Below are positions 29,265 through 37,821 of a DNA stretch of 64,000 nt, one piece after another. Numbering within the stretch: position 1 is the stretch's first letter; each line of letters starts with the position of its first letter. Source of the DNA: Verrucomicrobiales bacterium (GTDB taxonomy: Bacteria; Verrucomicrobiota; Verrucomicrobiia; Verrucomicrobiales; DEV007); NCBI GenBank assembly GCA_029212615.1, contig JARGPJ010000002.1:62001-126000 (forward strand), read 5' to 3'. The notes under the pieces were generated by a model. That model made no database searches and had not been told where the DNA came from. It saw only the letters and a list, made by a program, of their open reading frames with translations. Both the position numbers and the translations under genes were made by a program.

Positions 29265-30035
29265 TCAATGCGCTGAGTTCTGCCTCTGAACATCTTCAAC
29301 GTAAGCAGAAACGGCCTCCCGGGTAACCTCAGCGGTGTTGCCATAGACTTTTGCAAAAGGAGGGACGAACCAGGGATAGCCCCCGATGACGTCGTGAAGC
29401 ACCCGGATCTGACCATCACAGTCTTCTCCCGCGCCGATTCCAATCGTTGGAATCCCGGTTGCTTCGGTGATGCGCGTCGCGACTTCGGCAACCATGCTTT
29501 CAAGGACGAGGGCAAATGCTCCCGCCTCCTCCAGCGACTTCGCCGCCATGACCAGGCGCTCCGCCTCTTCCTTCAGTTTTCCTTTCTTCCGATAGCCGCC
29601 TTCCTCGAGAACGCGCTGAGGAAGCATTCCGATATGCCCGCAGACGGCGATCCCTGCTTCTGTGAGCGCTTCCACTTTTTTGATCTGCCCCAGCCCTCCC
29701 TCAAGCTTGACCGCGTCTCCTCCTGCTTCCATGAGCCGGTGCCCGCTGGCAACGGCGGCTTCAGTTGTCTCGTAGCTGTGTATCGGAAGGTCAGCGACGA
29801 TCACTGCTCTTTTGACGCCCCGGCGGACCATCTCGGTGTGGTAAACCATGTGATCGAGGGTTACCGAAGTCGTGTCAGGATGGCCGGCGACCACCATTCC
29901 GAGAGAGTCACCAACGAGGATCATTTGGATACCTGCTTCGTCACAAAGTCGTGCCGAAGGATAATCATAGGCGGTGATCGCTGAAACAGGTGAGTGAAGC
30001 CTGGCGCGTAGAGAGGAAGGGGAGGGGTAAGCCAT
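29265..30035 (-). CDS. panB: 3-methyl-2-oxobutanoate hydroxymethyltransferase
   Basis: PanB makes ketopantoate from alpha-ketoisovalerate and methylenetetrahydrofolate, the first step to pantothenate. ITAYDYPSARL, VGDSLGMVVAGHPDTTSVTLDHMVYH, ADLPIHSY, AVKLEGG and GHIGMLPQ hold the Mg2+ and substrate ligands. GIGAGEDCDGQIRVLHD and PPFAKVY close the barrel. The length (256 residues from ATG 30035) is normal. An earlier in-frame start would add 7 residues and is less likely. No other pan gene is adjacent. Confidence 0.96.
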   Translation of the reverse strand: MAYPSPSSLRARLHSPVSAITAYDYPSARLCDEAGIQMILVGDSLGMVVAGHPDTTSVTLDHMVYHTEMVRRGVKRAVIVADLPIHSYETTEAAVASGHRLMEAGGDAVKLEGGLGQIKKVEALTEAGIAVCGHIGMLPQRVLEEGGYRKKGKLKEEAERLVMAAKSLEEAGAFALVLESMVAEVATRITEATGIPTIGIGAGEDCDGQIRVLHDVIGGYPWFVPPFAKVYGNTAEVTREAVSAYVEDVQRQNSAH

Positions 30036-30532
30036 GGAGAGGGCGAATTGAAGCACGGAGCAGGGCGGAACTAAAGAGGGAAGGCACTAGCTTGGATGAT
30101 TTTTGTTAGAAATAAATTGAGTAGTTATGGTAATTATATTAAACTTTAATAACACACACATATTGTCCTGCTTTTCCACGTCATTCTAAAAGCGCTCCAG
30201 GTGAGAACTGGAGGAGACTTCGACTGGAAGCGGCAGTGACCACAACACAGATAGTTAAACGATGGTTAATGGTTCCTTCAGCTCGCTTCAGCTCTTCGCG
30301 TCAATCTTTCGATTGCCTGATTTTCTGCAGCAGCAGCGTTACGATGAAAGCAAGCGTCCTGTGAAGCGACCTTCGGGTTGGCAGCGCGGACTCAAGCCGG
30401 TCGGATTTCCCGGCCGTAAAATTACTCCCTCACGCCCCGCGGCATCAGACACCCCGGGGTAGAAAGGCAGTCAATCTTCGTATCGGAATTTCCACTAAAC
30501 CGTTCTTTGAGAGCTTTGTCCTTCGGGCATGG
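30036..30532. other. Non-coding gap with an AT-rich probable promoter region for panB
   Basis: An AT-rich stretch (30100-30180) contains TATAAT on the minus strand (30138-30133), about 98 bases upstream of the panB ATG, and a 13-base palindrome ATTAAACTTTAAT (30138-30150). No good -35 box is visible. A 66-residue rightward frame at 30262-30462 has no signal peptide, no recognised motif and no clear ribosome binding site. I do not call it a gene. Confidence 0.35.
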
Positions 30533-31279
30533 TTAAAGAGATGAAATCGAGGCGGAGTCCTGACGGGCTTCGCCTCCTTCATTCCGGGCTTTGCGCTTTT
30601 CCCGTCCCGCTCCTTGAATTAAGAGCGTGATTTCCCCCTTAACTGTTTTTTCCTCAAATTCTTCGAGAATTTGAGGAGCAGTGCCACGGTGATAGGTTTC
30701 GAATTTCTTGGTCAGTTCGCGTGCCACGCAAATGGAACGCTCTTCATCGAGGTCACGAAGGGCATTAAGAGTCTTGAGGAGGCGGTAAGGAGATTCAAAA
30801 AAGATGGAGGTTTCGGCTCGAGCGAGCGCTTCTTCGAGGATTCTGGATCGTTTCCCTGATTTCACCGGAAGGAAACCGCCAAAGTAGAAAGCGTCGGTCG
30901 GCAGGCCTGAACCGGCAAGAGCGGTGATTACCGCCGATGGACCGGGAATCACCTCCACGGTGACGCCGGCATCGATGCAGGCGTTGACGAGGCGGTATCC
31001 CGGATCGGAAATGGTGGGCGTTCCGGCATCTGAGAGAAAGACGATTCGCTCACCGCTGAGGGCCCGTTCGACGAGGCTGCCGGCGCGAGCACCCTCATTG
31101 TGGTCGTGCAGCGCGATGAGTTCCTTGCGCTCAATCTCAAGATGCTTCAGGAGACGGGATGAATGCCTGGTGTCTTCGCAGGCGATAAGATCAGCACTTT
31201 TCAATGATTGAACCGCGCGAAACGAGATATCACCGAGATTTCCGATGGGGGTGCAGATTAATTGAATCGAGCTGGCCAT
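30533..31279 (-). CDS. rsmI: 16S rRNA (cytidine-1402-2'-O)-methyltransferase
   Basis: RsmI methylates C1402 in the decoding centre of 16S rRNA. The 248-residue protein has the SAM-binding tetrapyrrole-methylase fold with CTPIGNLGDIS (9-19), ACEDTRHSSRLL, FLSDAGTPTISDPGYRLV, PGPSAVITALAGSGLP and GEITLLI, all in order. The C-terminal 25 residues are charged and variable. The ATG at 31279 is clear. It follows the LptE-like gene by 67 bases on the same strand. Confidence 0.96.
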   Translation of the reverse strand: MASSIQLICTPIGNLGDISFRAVQSLKSADLIACEDTRHSSRLLKHLEIERKELIALHDHNEGARAGSLVERALSGERIVFLSDAGTPTISDPGYRLVNACIDAGVTVEVIPGPSAVITALAGSGLPTDAFYFGGFLPVKSGKRSRILEEALARAETSIFFESPYRLLKTLNALRDLDEERSICVARELTKKFETYHRGTAPQILEEFEEKTVKGEITLLIQGAGREKRKARNEGGEARQDSASISSL

Positions 31280-31346
31280 AAGGACAAATAGAGGTGTCCA
31301 TCATGCCCTGACGCAAAGAAGGTGAGAGCAAAGGGGGAAAGGGGCT

Positions 31347-31940
31347 CTAGAAACCGTTGGCAATGCGTGAGACCATCTTCTCCGCGGCATCCTGAGCCGC
31401 AACCGAAAGAGCTGATCTTTCCGATACCTGAAAGCTGGGGTCCACATATTGGATGGTCTCACCGACGACATAGCCCTGTCGAGCGAGGATGGTTTCCTCA
31501 GGATTAGTCATTTTACTTTTTCCTAACTGGGCCGCTGAATTTGCGGTGGTATCACGAATGACTTTTCCGGAGACAGGGTCTTCCAGGTGAAAGTCGACAT
31601 AAAGATTGAGGCGTAATTCTTTCGAAGTGAGCGTGTCATCCCGCTGGGAACGAAGCTGTGATTTCTTAATTTCCCGAATTTTACCCACGAGAACCGCGTC
31701 GCAGTTTGCCCGGTTCGTGATCTTGTAGGTTCCGTCCACATGGAGTTCTTTGAGAACGGCGTTGGTAACCAAACTGGAGAGTCGAGGCTCAAGAGTGAGG
31801 TTCTTGAAGCTGGGGACGTGCAGATTGTTTATCCCTTCGTAGGAGGATGGTTTGACATCGCCAAGCTGGTAGCCGGCACAGCCCGTCAAACCGACGAGGG
31901 CAAAACAGAAAAGCAGGGACGTAGTGAACAGGCGGCTCAT
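31347..31940 (-). CDS. LptE-like LPS-assembly lipoprotein
   Basis: The 197-residue protein has a lipobox (VGLTGC, Cys21) and then GYQLGD, HVPSFKNLTLEPRLSSLVTNAV and further strands typical of LptE-family proteins, which plug LptD in the outer membrane. DAVLVGKIREI and the C-terminal AAQDAAEKMVSRI agree. Together with the LptF/G permease at 23286 it supports an LPS-type outer membrane. Identification is by pattern; sequence identity in this family is low. Confidence 0.75.
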   Translation of the reverse strand: MSRLFTTSLLFCFALVGLTGCAGYQLGDVKPSSYEGINNLHVPSFKNLTLEPRLSSLVTNAVLKELHVDGTYKITNRANCDAVLVGKIREIKKSQLRSQRDDTLTSKELRLNLYVDFHLEDPVSGKVIRDTTANSAAQLGKSKMTNPEETILARQGYVVGETIQYVDPSFQVSERSALSVAAQDAAEKMVSRIANGF

Positions 31941-32064
31941 GGAAACAGCAAATTGACCCGGAGCTTAACCTTGCAAGCGCTCGTGAGTCCTTTCGAGTCG
32001 AAAGTTAGGACTGATTTAGGAAATGACAAGTCTTTAGCCGTCATCTCCGGCGAGCTTTTTCAGC

Positions 32065-33141
32065 CTAGGATTCACTTGTCGGAAGAGGAACCACCGCATC
32101 TTCAGAGGTTCTCATTTCGACTTTGTCCTTTTTAAGTGGTTTGGGGCCAAAAAATCCGGCCTTCTTTTCGACGGCATCAGGGACATTAACATTGTCAAGG
32201 GCATTGAGGCGAGCCTGGGCTTTTGCCGCATAGGGCGTGCCCGGGTTTTTCACCACCTCACGATAATAGATGCGAGCTGAATCAGGCTTGCCGCTCTTCT
32301 CGTAGTGCATGCCGATATTGTACTGTTTTTCCATCTCGCGAAGTTCAATTTCCTTCAAATTCGACTGAATTTCCTGAGCTCTTTGATCGTCCGGGTTTTG
32401 AGTCATGAAATCAATGCCGGCCTCAACTTGTGCCCGGTCTTCGACCGGGCTGTTGGATTGTTCAGCTTTGACGCCGCGAAGTTGGAAAATTTGGTACTGT
32501 GCTTCCGTGGCATATTCCGTATCACGGTAGTTGTCGACAACCTTACGGAAAGAGTTGATCGCAAGATTCTCCTCTCCCTGAGAGGTTTGAACGTAGCCCA
32601 CATTGAGAAGGGACTTGGGAGCAAACTCTGTGTATGGGGCAACCGTGCTGATGCTTTCAAACATCTCGATGAGCTGAGATGGTTGAACGGGAGCGCCTAA
32701 TCCGAGAAATCCCTTCTTTTTCGTATTTCTGAGAGATTCAGCGATTTCGAACTGGTTCTTAATTGCCTCATTGAAATTTGTCGTGTTTCTAAAGTTAGTG
32801 ATCAGTTCCTCGTATTGCTCAAACGCTTTACGGGCATCGCCGTCGGCCTGGAGGATCTTCGCATACTGAAATTGCGCTTCTGCGGCAGAGTCGGTTCTGG
32901 GATAGGAATTGACGATTGATTTGTAGGTATCACGCGCCTGGCGCAATTTTCCACTGGCTCGCAGGCTGTCTGCTTTAGCGAGCTGACTGGAGGCGGCGCT
33001 TTCCTGACTGTTGAGTTCCGCCGAATTAACGACTTTTTTGTCTTTTCCTTTCAGCATATCGCCGAGGAAGGCGTGAGATTGAGTCAGACTGAAAGATGAG
33101 GCGCATAGGCCAATGAGGCAGATTCGAAAGGATCGATTCAT
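32065..33141 (-). CDS. TPR protein of the BamD/YfiO type
   Basis: The 358-residue exported protein has a signal peptide (to about residue 24, QSHA) but no lipobox, unlike true BamD lipoproteins. Five or six TPR-like units follow (about 50-320), with ARDTYKSIVNSYPRTDSAAEAQFQYAKIL and AINSFRKVVDNYRDTEYATEAQYQIFQL. These match the outer-membrane-assembly TPR family. The C-terminus is polar. A role in protein insertion into the outer membrane or a related assembly step is plausible. It lies 124 bases upstream of the LptE-like gene. Confidence 0.7.
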   Translation of the reverse strand: MNRSFRICLIGLCASSFSLTQSHAFLGDMLKGKDKKVVNSAELNSQESAASSQLAKADSLRASGKLRQARDTYKSIVNSYPRTDSAAEAQFQYAKILQADGDARKAFEQYEELITNFRNTTNFNEAIKNQFEIAESLRNTKKKGFLGLGAPVQPSQLIEMFESISTVAPYTEFAPKSLLNVGYVQTSQGEENLAINSFRKVVDNYRDTEYATEAQYQIFQLRGVKAEQSNSPVEDRAQVEAGIDFMTQNPDDQRAQEIQSNLKEIELREMEKQYNIGMHYEKSGKPDSARIYYREVVKNPGTPYAAKAQARLNALDNVNVPDAVEKKAGFFGPKPLKKDKVEMRTSEDAVVPLPTSES

Positions 33142-33544
33142 GACAAATAAACAATGAAGGGTTTTGAAAGGTTAAGCGATCGCGCACTGCGATCAAACCG
33201 AAATGGAGGAAAGGATCATCGGCTTGATTGTAAAAGCATCCTTAAAACTGAGGGATAAGAAGATTCCATGTGGAACAATCCTGTCGCAAAGCCCCGTGGA
33301 GCAGTCCGGGCGATACATCTTCAATTACGTCGGAGCTGGCGATTTCTTAGTTTCGGAAGAAAAACATCAGAGAATGCAACGATACAGGATTGCTCTAATA
33401 ACTTCTAACAATATATGTAATGTAAAATTCACAAAGGTGGATGAAAGTTAATTGTCCCACCCTGCTTTGTCTCGTAACATGGCGAGCCTTCGCTGTCGGT
33501 AGATGTTTCCTCTTTCAGGGTGCCTGCCGGTCGAAGTTTCATTA
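33142..33544. other. Divergent intergenic gap with a candidate promoter
   Basis: The region holds a small inverted repeat (33178-33194, GATCGC-N5-GCGATC). It also has a possible sigma-70 promoter for the rightward gene: TTGCTC at 33390-33395 and TATATG at 33412-33417, 16 bases apart. An 82-residue rightward frame at 33203-33451 shows no recognisable features, so it is not called a gene. Confidence 0.3.
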
Positions 33545-35023
33545 ATGACGATCCCATTGTTTCTGCCTCTCCTTGCCGCTCTTTCCGGTCCCGCTGTTCT
33601 GGTATCTCCGGGACTGTTTTCTGAGTATCCGTTTCTCTGGTCAGTGATCTTCCTGCTTTTGATCGGACTGAATGCCTTTCTGGTCGCTGCGGAAATCGCG
33701 TTGATCCGTGTTCATACAAGTCAGCTTGAAGAAGCCGTCGAGGAAGGTCTCAAGGGTGCTGCCCGCGCCTTGAAGCTGCAATCGCGTGTCGATGCCTATT
33801 TAGCTGCTTGTCATCTCGGGATCACCTTTTCCATTCTCGTGATTGGTGCCATGGGCGAACCGTTCATTTCCGGGTTGATCTACCCGCTGTTCGCTGAGGC
33901 GGATTTTATCACTGAAGCCGGCGTTCGGATCTTTGCGTTTTTTGTGAGTGTGCTTTTCCTCACTGTTTTCCAGAGTATTCTCGCAGAACAGGTTCCGCGA
34001 ACGTTTGGATTTCGCCGGACAGTTCGTACTGCGCTCTGGACCAGTGCCCCTCTTCAGCTTTTTTATCTGATTGTTGCGGGTCCTGTCTGGTTGATTGAAA
34101 AAGTCTCACGGCTCATCCTTCGGGTGGTCTTCAGGCTCGAACCGGTTGACAGCCGTCAAATCAGCCATACTGCCGACGAGTTGCGGCATCTCGTGGAGGA
34201 AACCGGCCGGGCTCAGGAAGTGACTGAAACGGAGCAGGAAATTCTGCGAAATGCTCTCGAACTGAACGAGCTCTGTGTTCGCGATATCCTGACTCCGCGG
34301 AATGATGTCATCGTTCTCGATGTTCACCGCACCTTCCGGGAGAATTTGGAAATTGCCCTGGAAACCAAACACACACGTTTCCCGCTGGTAGACGGTCATC
34401 TCGATAAGACGCTCGGGCTCATTCATATCAAGGATCTACTCAGAGAGATGCAGAAGGATTCTTCGAACCTTTTTGCCGCAAAACGCGACATGCTTCGAGT
34501 TTCAGAACTCCTGCCGCTCGATGAATTGCTTAAACTTTTCCTTTCGAAGCGTGCTCATATCGCACTGGTTGTCGATGAATTCGGTGGCTCAGGTGGTCTG
34601 GTGATGCTCGATGATGTCCTCGATCAGGTTGTCGGCGAGATTTACGATGAGTTCGACGAAGTCGAAGAGCCGGGCTTCAGAGCTGTGGCTGAAGGAGAGT
34701 TTATTGTGGAAGGCACCCTTCCGCTTCACGAGTTGTCCGATCATGTCGAAGAACTTGTGCTCGATGATCCTGATGTCAGTACCGTGGGTGGCTATATCAC
34801 CAGCCAGATGGGAAAGATTCCGGATTGTGGTGAGTCGCTTGCTATTGAGGGCTATCTTGTCGAGATCCTCAGTGCTGACGATCGCACTGTCCAGGAGGTG
34901 AAATTTGTGAAGCAGGAAGTGGACGAGGATGAGGGCGGAGATGCTCAGCTTCCCGGCCATCCGGAGGCGGATGATTCGACAGCAGGTGCTAAGAAGAAAG
35001 AATCCGGAGGCGGGCTCATTTAG
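33545..35023 (+). CDS. CNNM/CorC-type membrane protein with CBS pair
   Basis: The 492-residue inner-membrane protein has a DUF21/CNNM domain (about 25-205, with FLVAAEIALIRVHTSQLEEA). Two CBS domains follow (about 230-340, DILTPRNDVIVLD and RFPLVDGHLDKTLGLIHIKDLL), then a transporter-associated CorC/HlyC domain (about 365-445). The family includes Mg2+/Co2+ efflux proteins and putative hemolysins; metal homeostasis is the likely role. ATG 33545 is used because the earlier frame start at 33503 adds 14 residues of poor quality. Confidence 0.88.
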   Translation: MTIPLFLPLLAALSGPAVLVSPGLFSEYPFLWSVIFLLLIGLNAFLVAAEIALIRVHTSQLEEAVEEGLKGAARALKLQSRVDAYLAACHLGITFSILVIGAMGEPFISGLIYPLFAEADFITEAGVRIFAFFVSVLFLTVFQSILAEQVPRTFGFRRTVRTALWTSAPLQLFYLIVAGPVWLIEKVSRLILRVVFRLEPVDSRQISHTADELRHLVEETGRAQEVTETEQEILRNALELNELCVRDILTPRNDVIVLDVHRTFRENLEIALETKHTRFPLVDGHLDKTLGLIHIKDLLREMQKDSSNLFAAKRDMLRVSELLPLDELLKLFLSKRAHIALVVDEFGGSGGLVMLDDVLDQVVGEIYDEFDEVEEPGFRAVAEGEFIVEGTLPLHELSDHVEELVLDDPDVSTVGGYITSQMGKIPDCGESLAIEGYLVEILSADDRTVQEVKFVKQEVDEDEGGDAQLPGHPEADDSTAGAKKKESGGGLI

Positions 35024-35075
35024 ACGGTGGTTTCCCCGTCCGGGAAATGAAGGCGTGACAGGCCTTTTCAGGAGC

Positions 35076-37001
35076 TCAGTTGCTCCAGCGCCGGAATGCC
35101 TCTATCGCTTCGTATTCCGCCATTCCCAGTGCGTCGTAAGTCGCGGCAATTTCCCGGTTCCTCGTTGAGGCGCTCAAGTCATCGTCGCTCGTTGACATGA
35201 ATTTTCTGATCGATTCAACTTTCTGTTCGAGCTGGTCAGGGCTCATCGGGACGGCCATTTCGATCTCGTGAGTTTCAAAGCCGCCGTCTCTGCCACGGTA
35301 AGCCCAGATGCGGCAATCTTTTCGCCATGGTTCGTGAGCCACTTGCTCCCACGCCTCCGCAAAGACCTGAAATGAAATGGCCTGATTTGAACTCGGGTCG
35401 CCTGCCTCTCCGGTGATGTAGATAATGTCAGGCTCCGTTTCGCTCAATGCTTCCTTCATCACCGCAAGATCGCTTTCTGTCTTCTGAAAGCGACGGTAGC
35501 GACCTTTCTCGTAGAAAGGAAGGTCCAGGAAAGTCACTTCCTCAGGTTCCAGTCCGCAAACCGAGGCGGCGTCCCGCACTTCACCGCGTATGATGAGTCC
35601 TTTTAACTTCCGAACTAGTTGTGGATCAACGCCAAACTCGCCTTTTTCACTCAAGGCATTGATGATTGACTGGGCGTATTGCTTTTGATCTTCCCAACCT
35701 GAAACACTTTGTGCGTCCGCCATTTCAAGGATTACGCGTGCGAAATTCAGGGCGGCAACATCGGCGACGCGAAGATTCCCAGAGGTTTGAAAGGCAAGCT
35801 TTACCTGATGCCCCTGTTCTTTCAGGCGGTTCAAGGTTCCCCCCATTCCGATGAAGGCATCCATCGGCTCGGGACTGAGTACGAGAATCTTCTTGGGAAA
35901 GGGCGAGGCGCGCTCAGGCCGGTTCGAGTCATCGGCGTTCGGCTTTCCTCCGGGCCATCCTGTGATGGTGTGTTGGACACGATTAAAGCTGTCGATATTG
36001 ACTTCGTAGGCCGCTTCAGAGGTTGAGGCGAGAAGTTCACCCGCCCCCTTTTCGTTGTAGTCTTCGTCGATGAGTTTCAGGATCGGCTTGCCGATCTCAC
36101 CTGACAGCCAGGTCACGGCACGATTCTTCATGGCGGGATCCCAGGAGACGGGCCCTACCAACCATGGATGACGGAATCGGGTTAAGTGTGCGCTTGCGGC
36201 TGAATCGATTAGAAAAACCGCATGGTCGTGAGTCTGGAGGAAACTCGCGGAAACCCGGTCTGTCATTCTTCCTTCAGAAGCCTCTTTGACGATCTCCGCC
36301 TTGTTGCTTCCCCAGGCCATGAGGACAAGATTTTCTGCCTTGAGTATTGTCCCGACGCCCATCGTGATCGCAGAGCGCGGAACATTAGCGACGCCCATGA
36401 AATCCGCGGCGGCATCCTGTCGGGTAACGCGGTCGAGGGTAATCATCCGGGTGATGGAGTCCATCGCGGAGCCCGGCTCGTTAAAACCAATGTGACCGGT
36501 TCTTCCGATACCTAATATCTGGAGATCGAGCCCCCCGGCTTCCTCGATCTGTCTTTCGTAAGACAGGCAATAGTCGTAAACTTCCTCCATCGCCACGGTC
36601 CCGTCGGGGATATGGATCTGCTCCGCGGGAATATCGACATGGTCAAATAACTGATCATGCATGAAACGGTAATAACTCTCCGGATGATCCCGTTGCAGGC
36701 CGTAGTATTCGTCGAGGTTAAAGGTGACTACATTGTTGAAACTGAGCCCCTCCTGGTGCAGGCGAATTAGTTCCCGGTAAAAGGGAACGGGCGTGGAACC
36801 TGTCGCGAGACCGAGAACGTATGATTTTCCCTCCGCCTGCCTTTTTTCGATCAGGGCAGCGACTTCTGCGGCGAGCTGGCGACTCGCTTCATCGGAGTTT
36901 TTACGAACGAGAGTTCGAATTTTTTCGAATCTCTCCTGCTGAGATCGTGCTGGATGGCTTGTCGTAGCCAAAATCCGTTCAGATTCGTCGATGCTGCTCA
37001 T
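35076..37001 (-). CDS. nagB: Glucosamine-6-phosphate deaminase fused to a degenerate LmbE-like domain
   Basis: The 641-residue fusion begins with a NagB domain (about 25-300). It has LGLATGSTPVPFY, FNLDEYYGL (Asp97) and GIGRTGHIGFNEPGS (His170, Glu175), for deamination of glucosamine-6-phosphate to fructose-6-phosphate. The C-terminal half (about 368-600) has the LmbE/PIG-L deacetylase fold. Its metal-binding motif, usually HPDDD, reads EPMDA (378-382), and the second motif, usually DPHGTH, reads DPSSNQ (535-540). That domain is therefore probably inactive. The fused form is known in Bacteroidetes and Verrucomicrobia. A divergent operator candidate lies 100 bases upstream. Confidence 0.85.
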   Translation of the reverse strand: MSSIDESERILATTSHPARSQQERFEKIRTLVRKNSDEASRQLAAEVAALIEKRQAEGKSYVLGLATGSTPVPFYRELIRLHQEGLSFNNVVTFNLDEYYGLQRDHPESYYRFMHDQLFDHVDIPAEQIHIPDGTVAMEEVYDYCLSYERQIEEAGGLDLQILGIGRTGHIGFNEPGSAMDSITRMITLDRVTRQDAAADFMGVANVPRSAITMGVGTILKAENLVLMAWGSNKAEIVKEASEGRMTDRVSASFLQTHDHAVFLIDSAASAHLTRFRHPWLVGPVSWDPAMKNRAVTWLSGEIGKPILKLIDEDYNEKGAGELLASTSEAAYEVNIDSFNRVQHTITGWPGGKPNADDSNRPERASPFPKKILVLSPEPMDAFIGMGGTLNRLKEQGHQVKLAFQTSGNLRVADVAALNFARVILEMADAQSVSGWEDQKQYAQSIINALSEKGEFGVDPQLVRKLKGLIIRGEVRDAASVCGLEPEEVTFLDLPFYEKGRYRRFQKTESDLAVMKEALSETEPDIIYITGEAGDPSSNQAISFQVFAEAWEQVAHEPWRKDCRIWAYRGRDGGFETHEIEMAVPMSPDQLEQKVESIRKFMSTSDDDLSASTRNREIAATYDALGMAEYEAIEAFRRWSN

Positions 37002-37100
37002 ATCTGATGCTCATGCTCCTCGACAGGCCGGTCACTGTCAACGGATCCCGAAGCTTCGGCCATCACGTAAACGAAGGGGTTTCCCGGGTGTAAATCTGAT

Positions 37101-37135
37101 TAAACAGGGTTGAGTCGGGGGCTCTACCCTGTTTA
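37101..37135. promoter_or_regulatory. Inverted-repeat operator candidate, copy B (TAAACAGGGT-N15-ACCCTGTTTA)
   Basis: Perfect 10-base arms with a 15-base spacer lie between the divergent nagB-type gene (start 37001) and the M50 gene (start 37202). This is the longest and best copy of the motif also found at 164-194 and 62969-62999. It is positioned to control one or both genes. Confidence 0.65.
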
Positions 37136-37201
37136 TCTCTGCCTGGTTTCCTGTTTGCCTGATAATGGAGGGATCAACAAATGACGTCATAGTCTCAATT
37201 G

Positions 37202-37819
37202 ATGAGTGAGTTTCAAAACGGAGGTCCACCGGAACAGGCGCCACGGACCGGTAATGAGTGGGGAATTCTCGTGATCCTCTCTTTCTTCTTTGTTCTGTTT
37301 TTAGTTCTCGAACTTGCGCGCGAGTTTTCGACCGCAAAGTTGAGCGTTCCCTTTTTCCTGTTGTCCTGGGGGCTTCTCCTCGTCATTCATGAGTTTGGTC
37401 ATGCACTCATGGCCCGCTTTGTCGGCTGGCGGGTAAAATTGATTTCCATCGGAACCGGCAGGATTGTTTCCCGCCTCATGCTCGCCGGAATGCCGCTTGA
37501 GTTTCGCGCCATTCCCCTCTCCGGATTCGTGATTCCCGAAGCAGTTGATGATCGGCTGCCCGACCTAAAGCAGTTTCTCATCTTCGCTGCCGGGCCCGGG
37601 GCCGAATTGATCTGCGTTGGATTGATGGTTGCTGTTTTCGGTTCTGAAGTGCTTTTGAAGCGCACTCCGGATGTTTTCCTTATCGCGATTCAAAGCTTCT
37701 GCGTTGCCGCCCTTCTTGGCGTCTTCATGAATCTACTGCCCTTCTCACACGAAACGAAAGGAGGGCGTGGCTGGTCCGATGGGCTCGGCATGATTCTATG
37801 CTGGCGGAAGGCAGCATAG
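37202..37819 (+). CDS. Small M50 (site-2 protease-like) membrane metalloprotease
   Basis: The 205-residue protein has about five membrane segments, the zinc motif HEFGH (in LLVIHEFGHALMARF, about 62-66), and near the C-terminus NLLPFSHETKGGRGWSDG with the third ligand Asp. It is much shorter than RseP and lacks a PDZ domain, so it matches the minimal M50 group (for example SpoIVFB-like). A substrate is not evident. The ATG at 37202 follows a TTG at 37199. It converges on a sulfatase two bases away. Confidence 0.83.
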   Translation: MSEFQNGGPPEQAPRTGNEWGILVILSFFFVLFLVLELAREFSTAKLSVPFFLLSWGLLLVIHEFGHALMARFVGWRVKLISIGTGRIVSRLMLAGMPLEFRAIPLSGFVIPEAVDDRLPDLKQFLIFAAGPGAELICVGLMVAVFGSEVLLKRTPDVFLIAIQSFCVAALLGVFMNLLPFSHETKGGRGWSDGLGMILCWRKAA

Positions 37820-37821
37820 AG

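Noticed and set aside
29394..29984. A 196-residue rightward frame opposite panB
   Set aside because: Antisense shadow; panB has full family motifs.
30262..30462. A 66-residue frame upstream of panB
   Set aside because: No signal, motif or ribosome site; region looks like promoter and spacer.
33203..33451. An 82-residue frame before the CNNM-type gene
   Set aside because: No recognisable features; covers the AT-rich promoter candidate.
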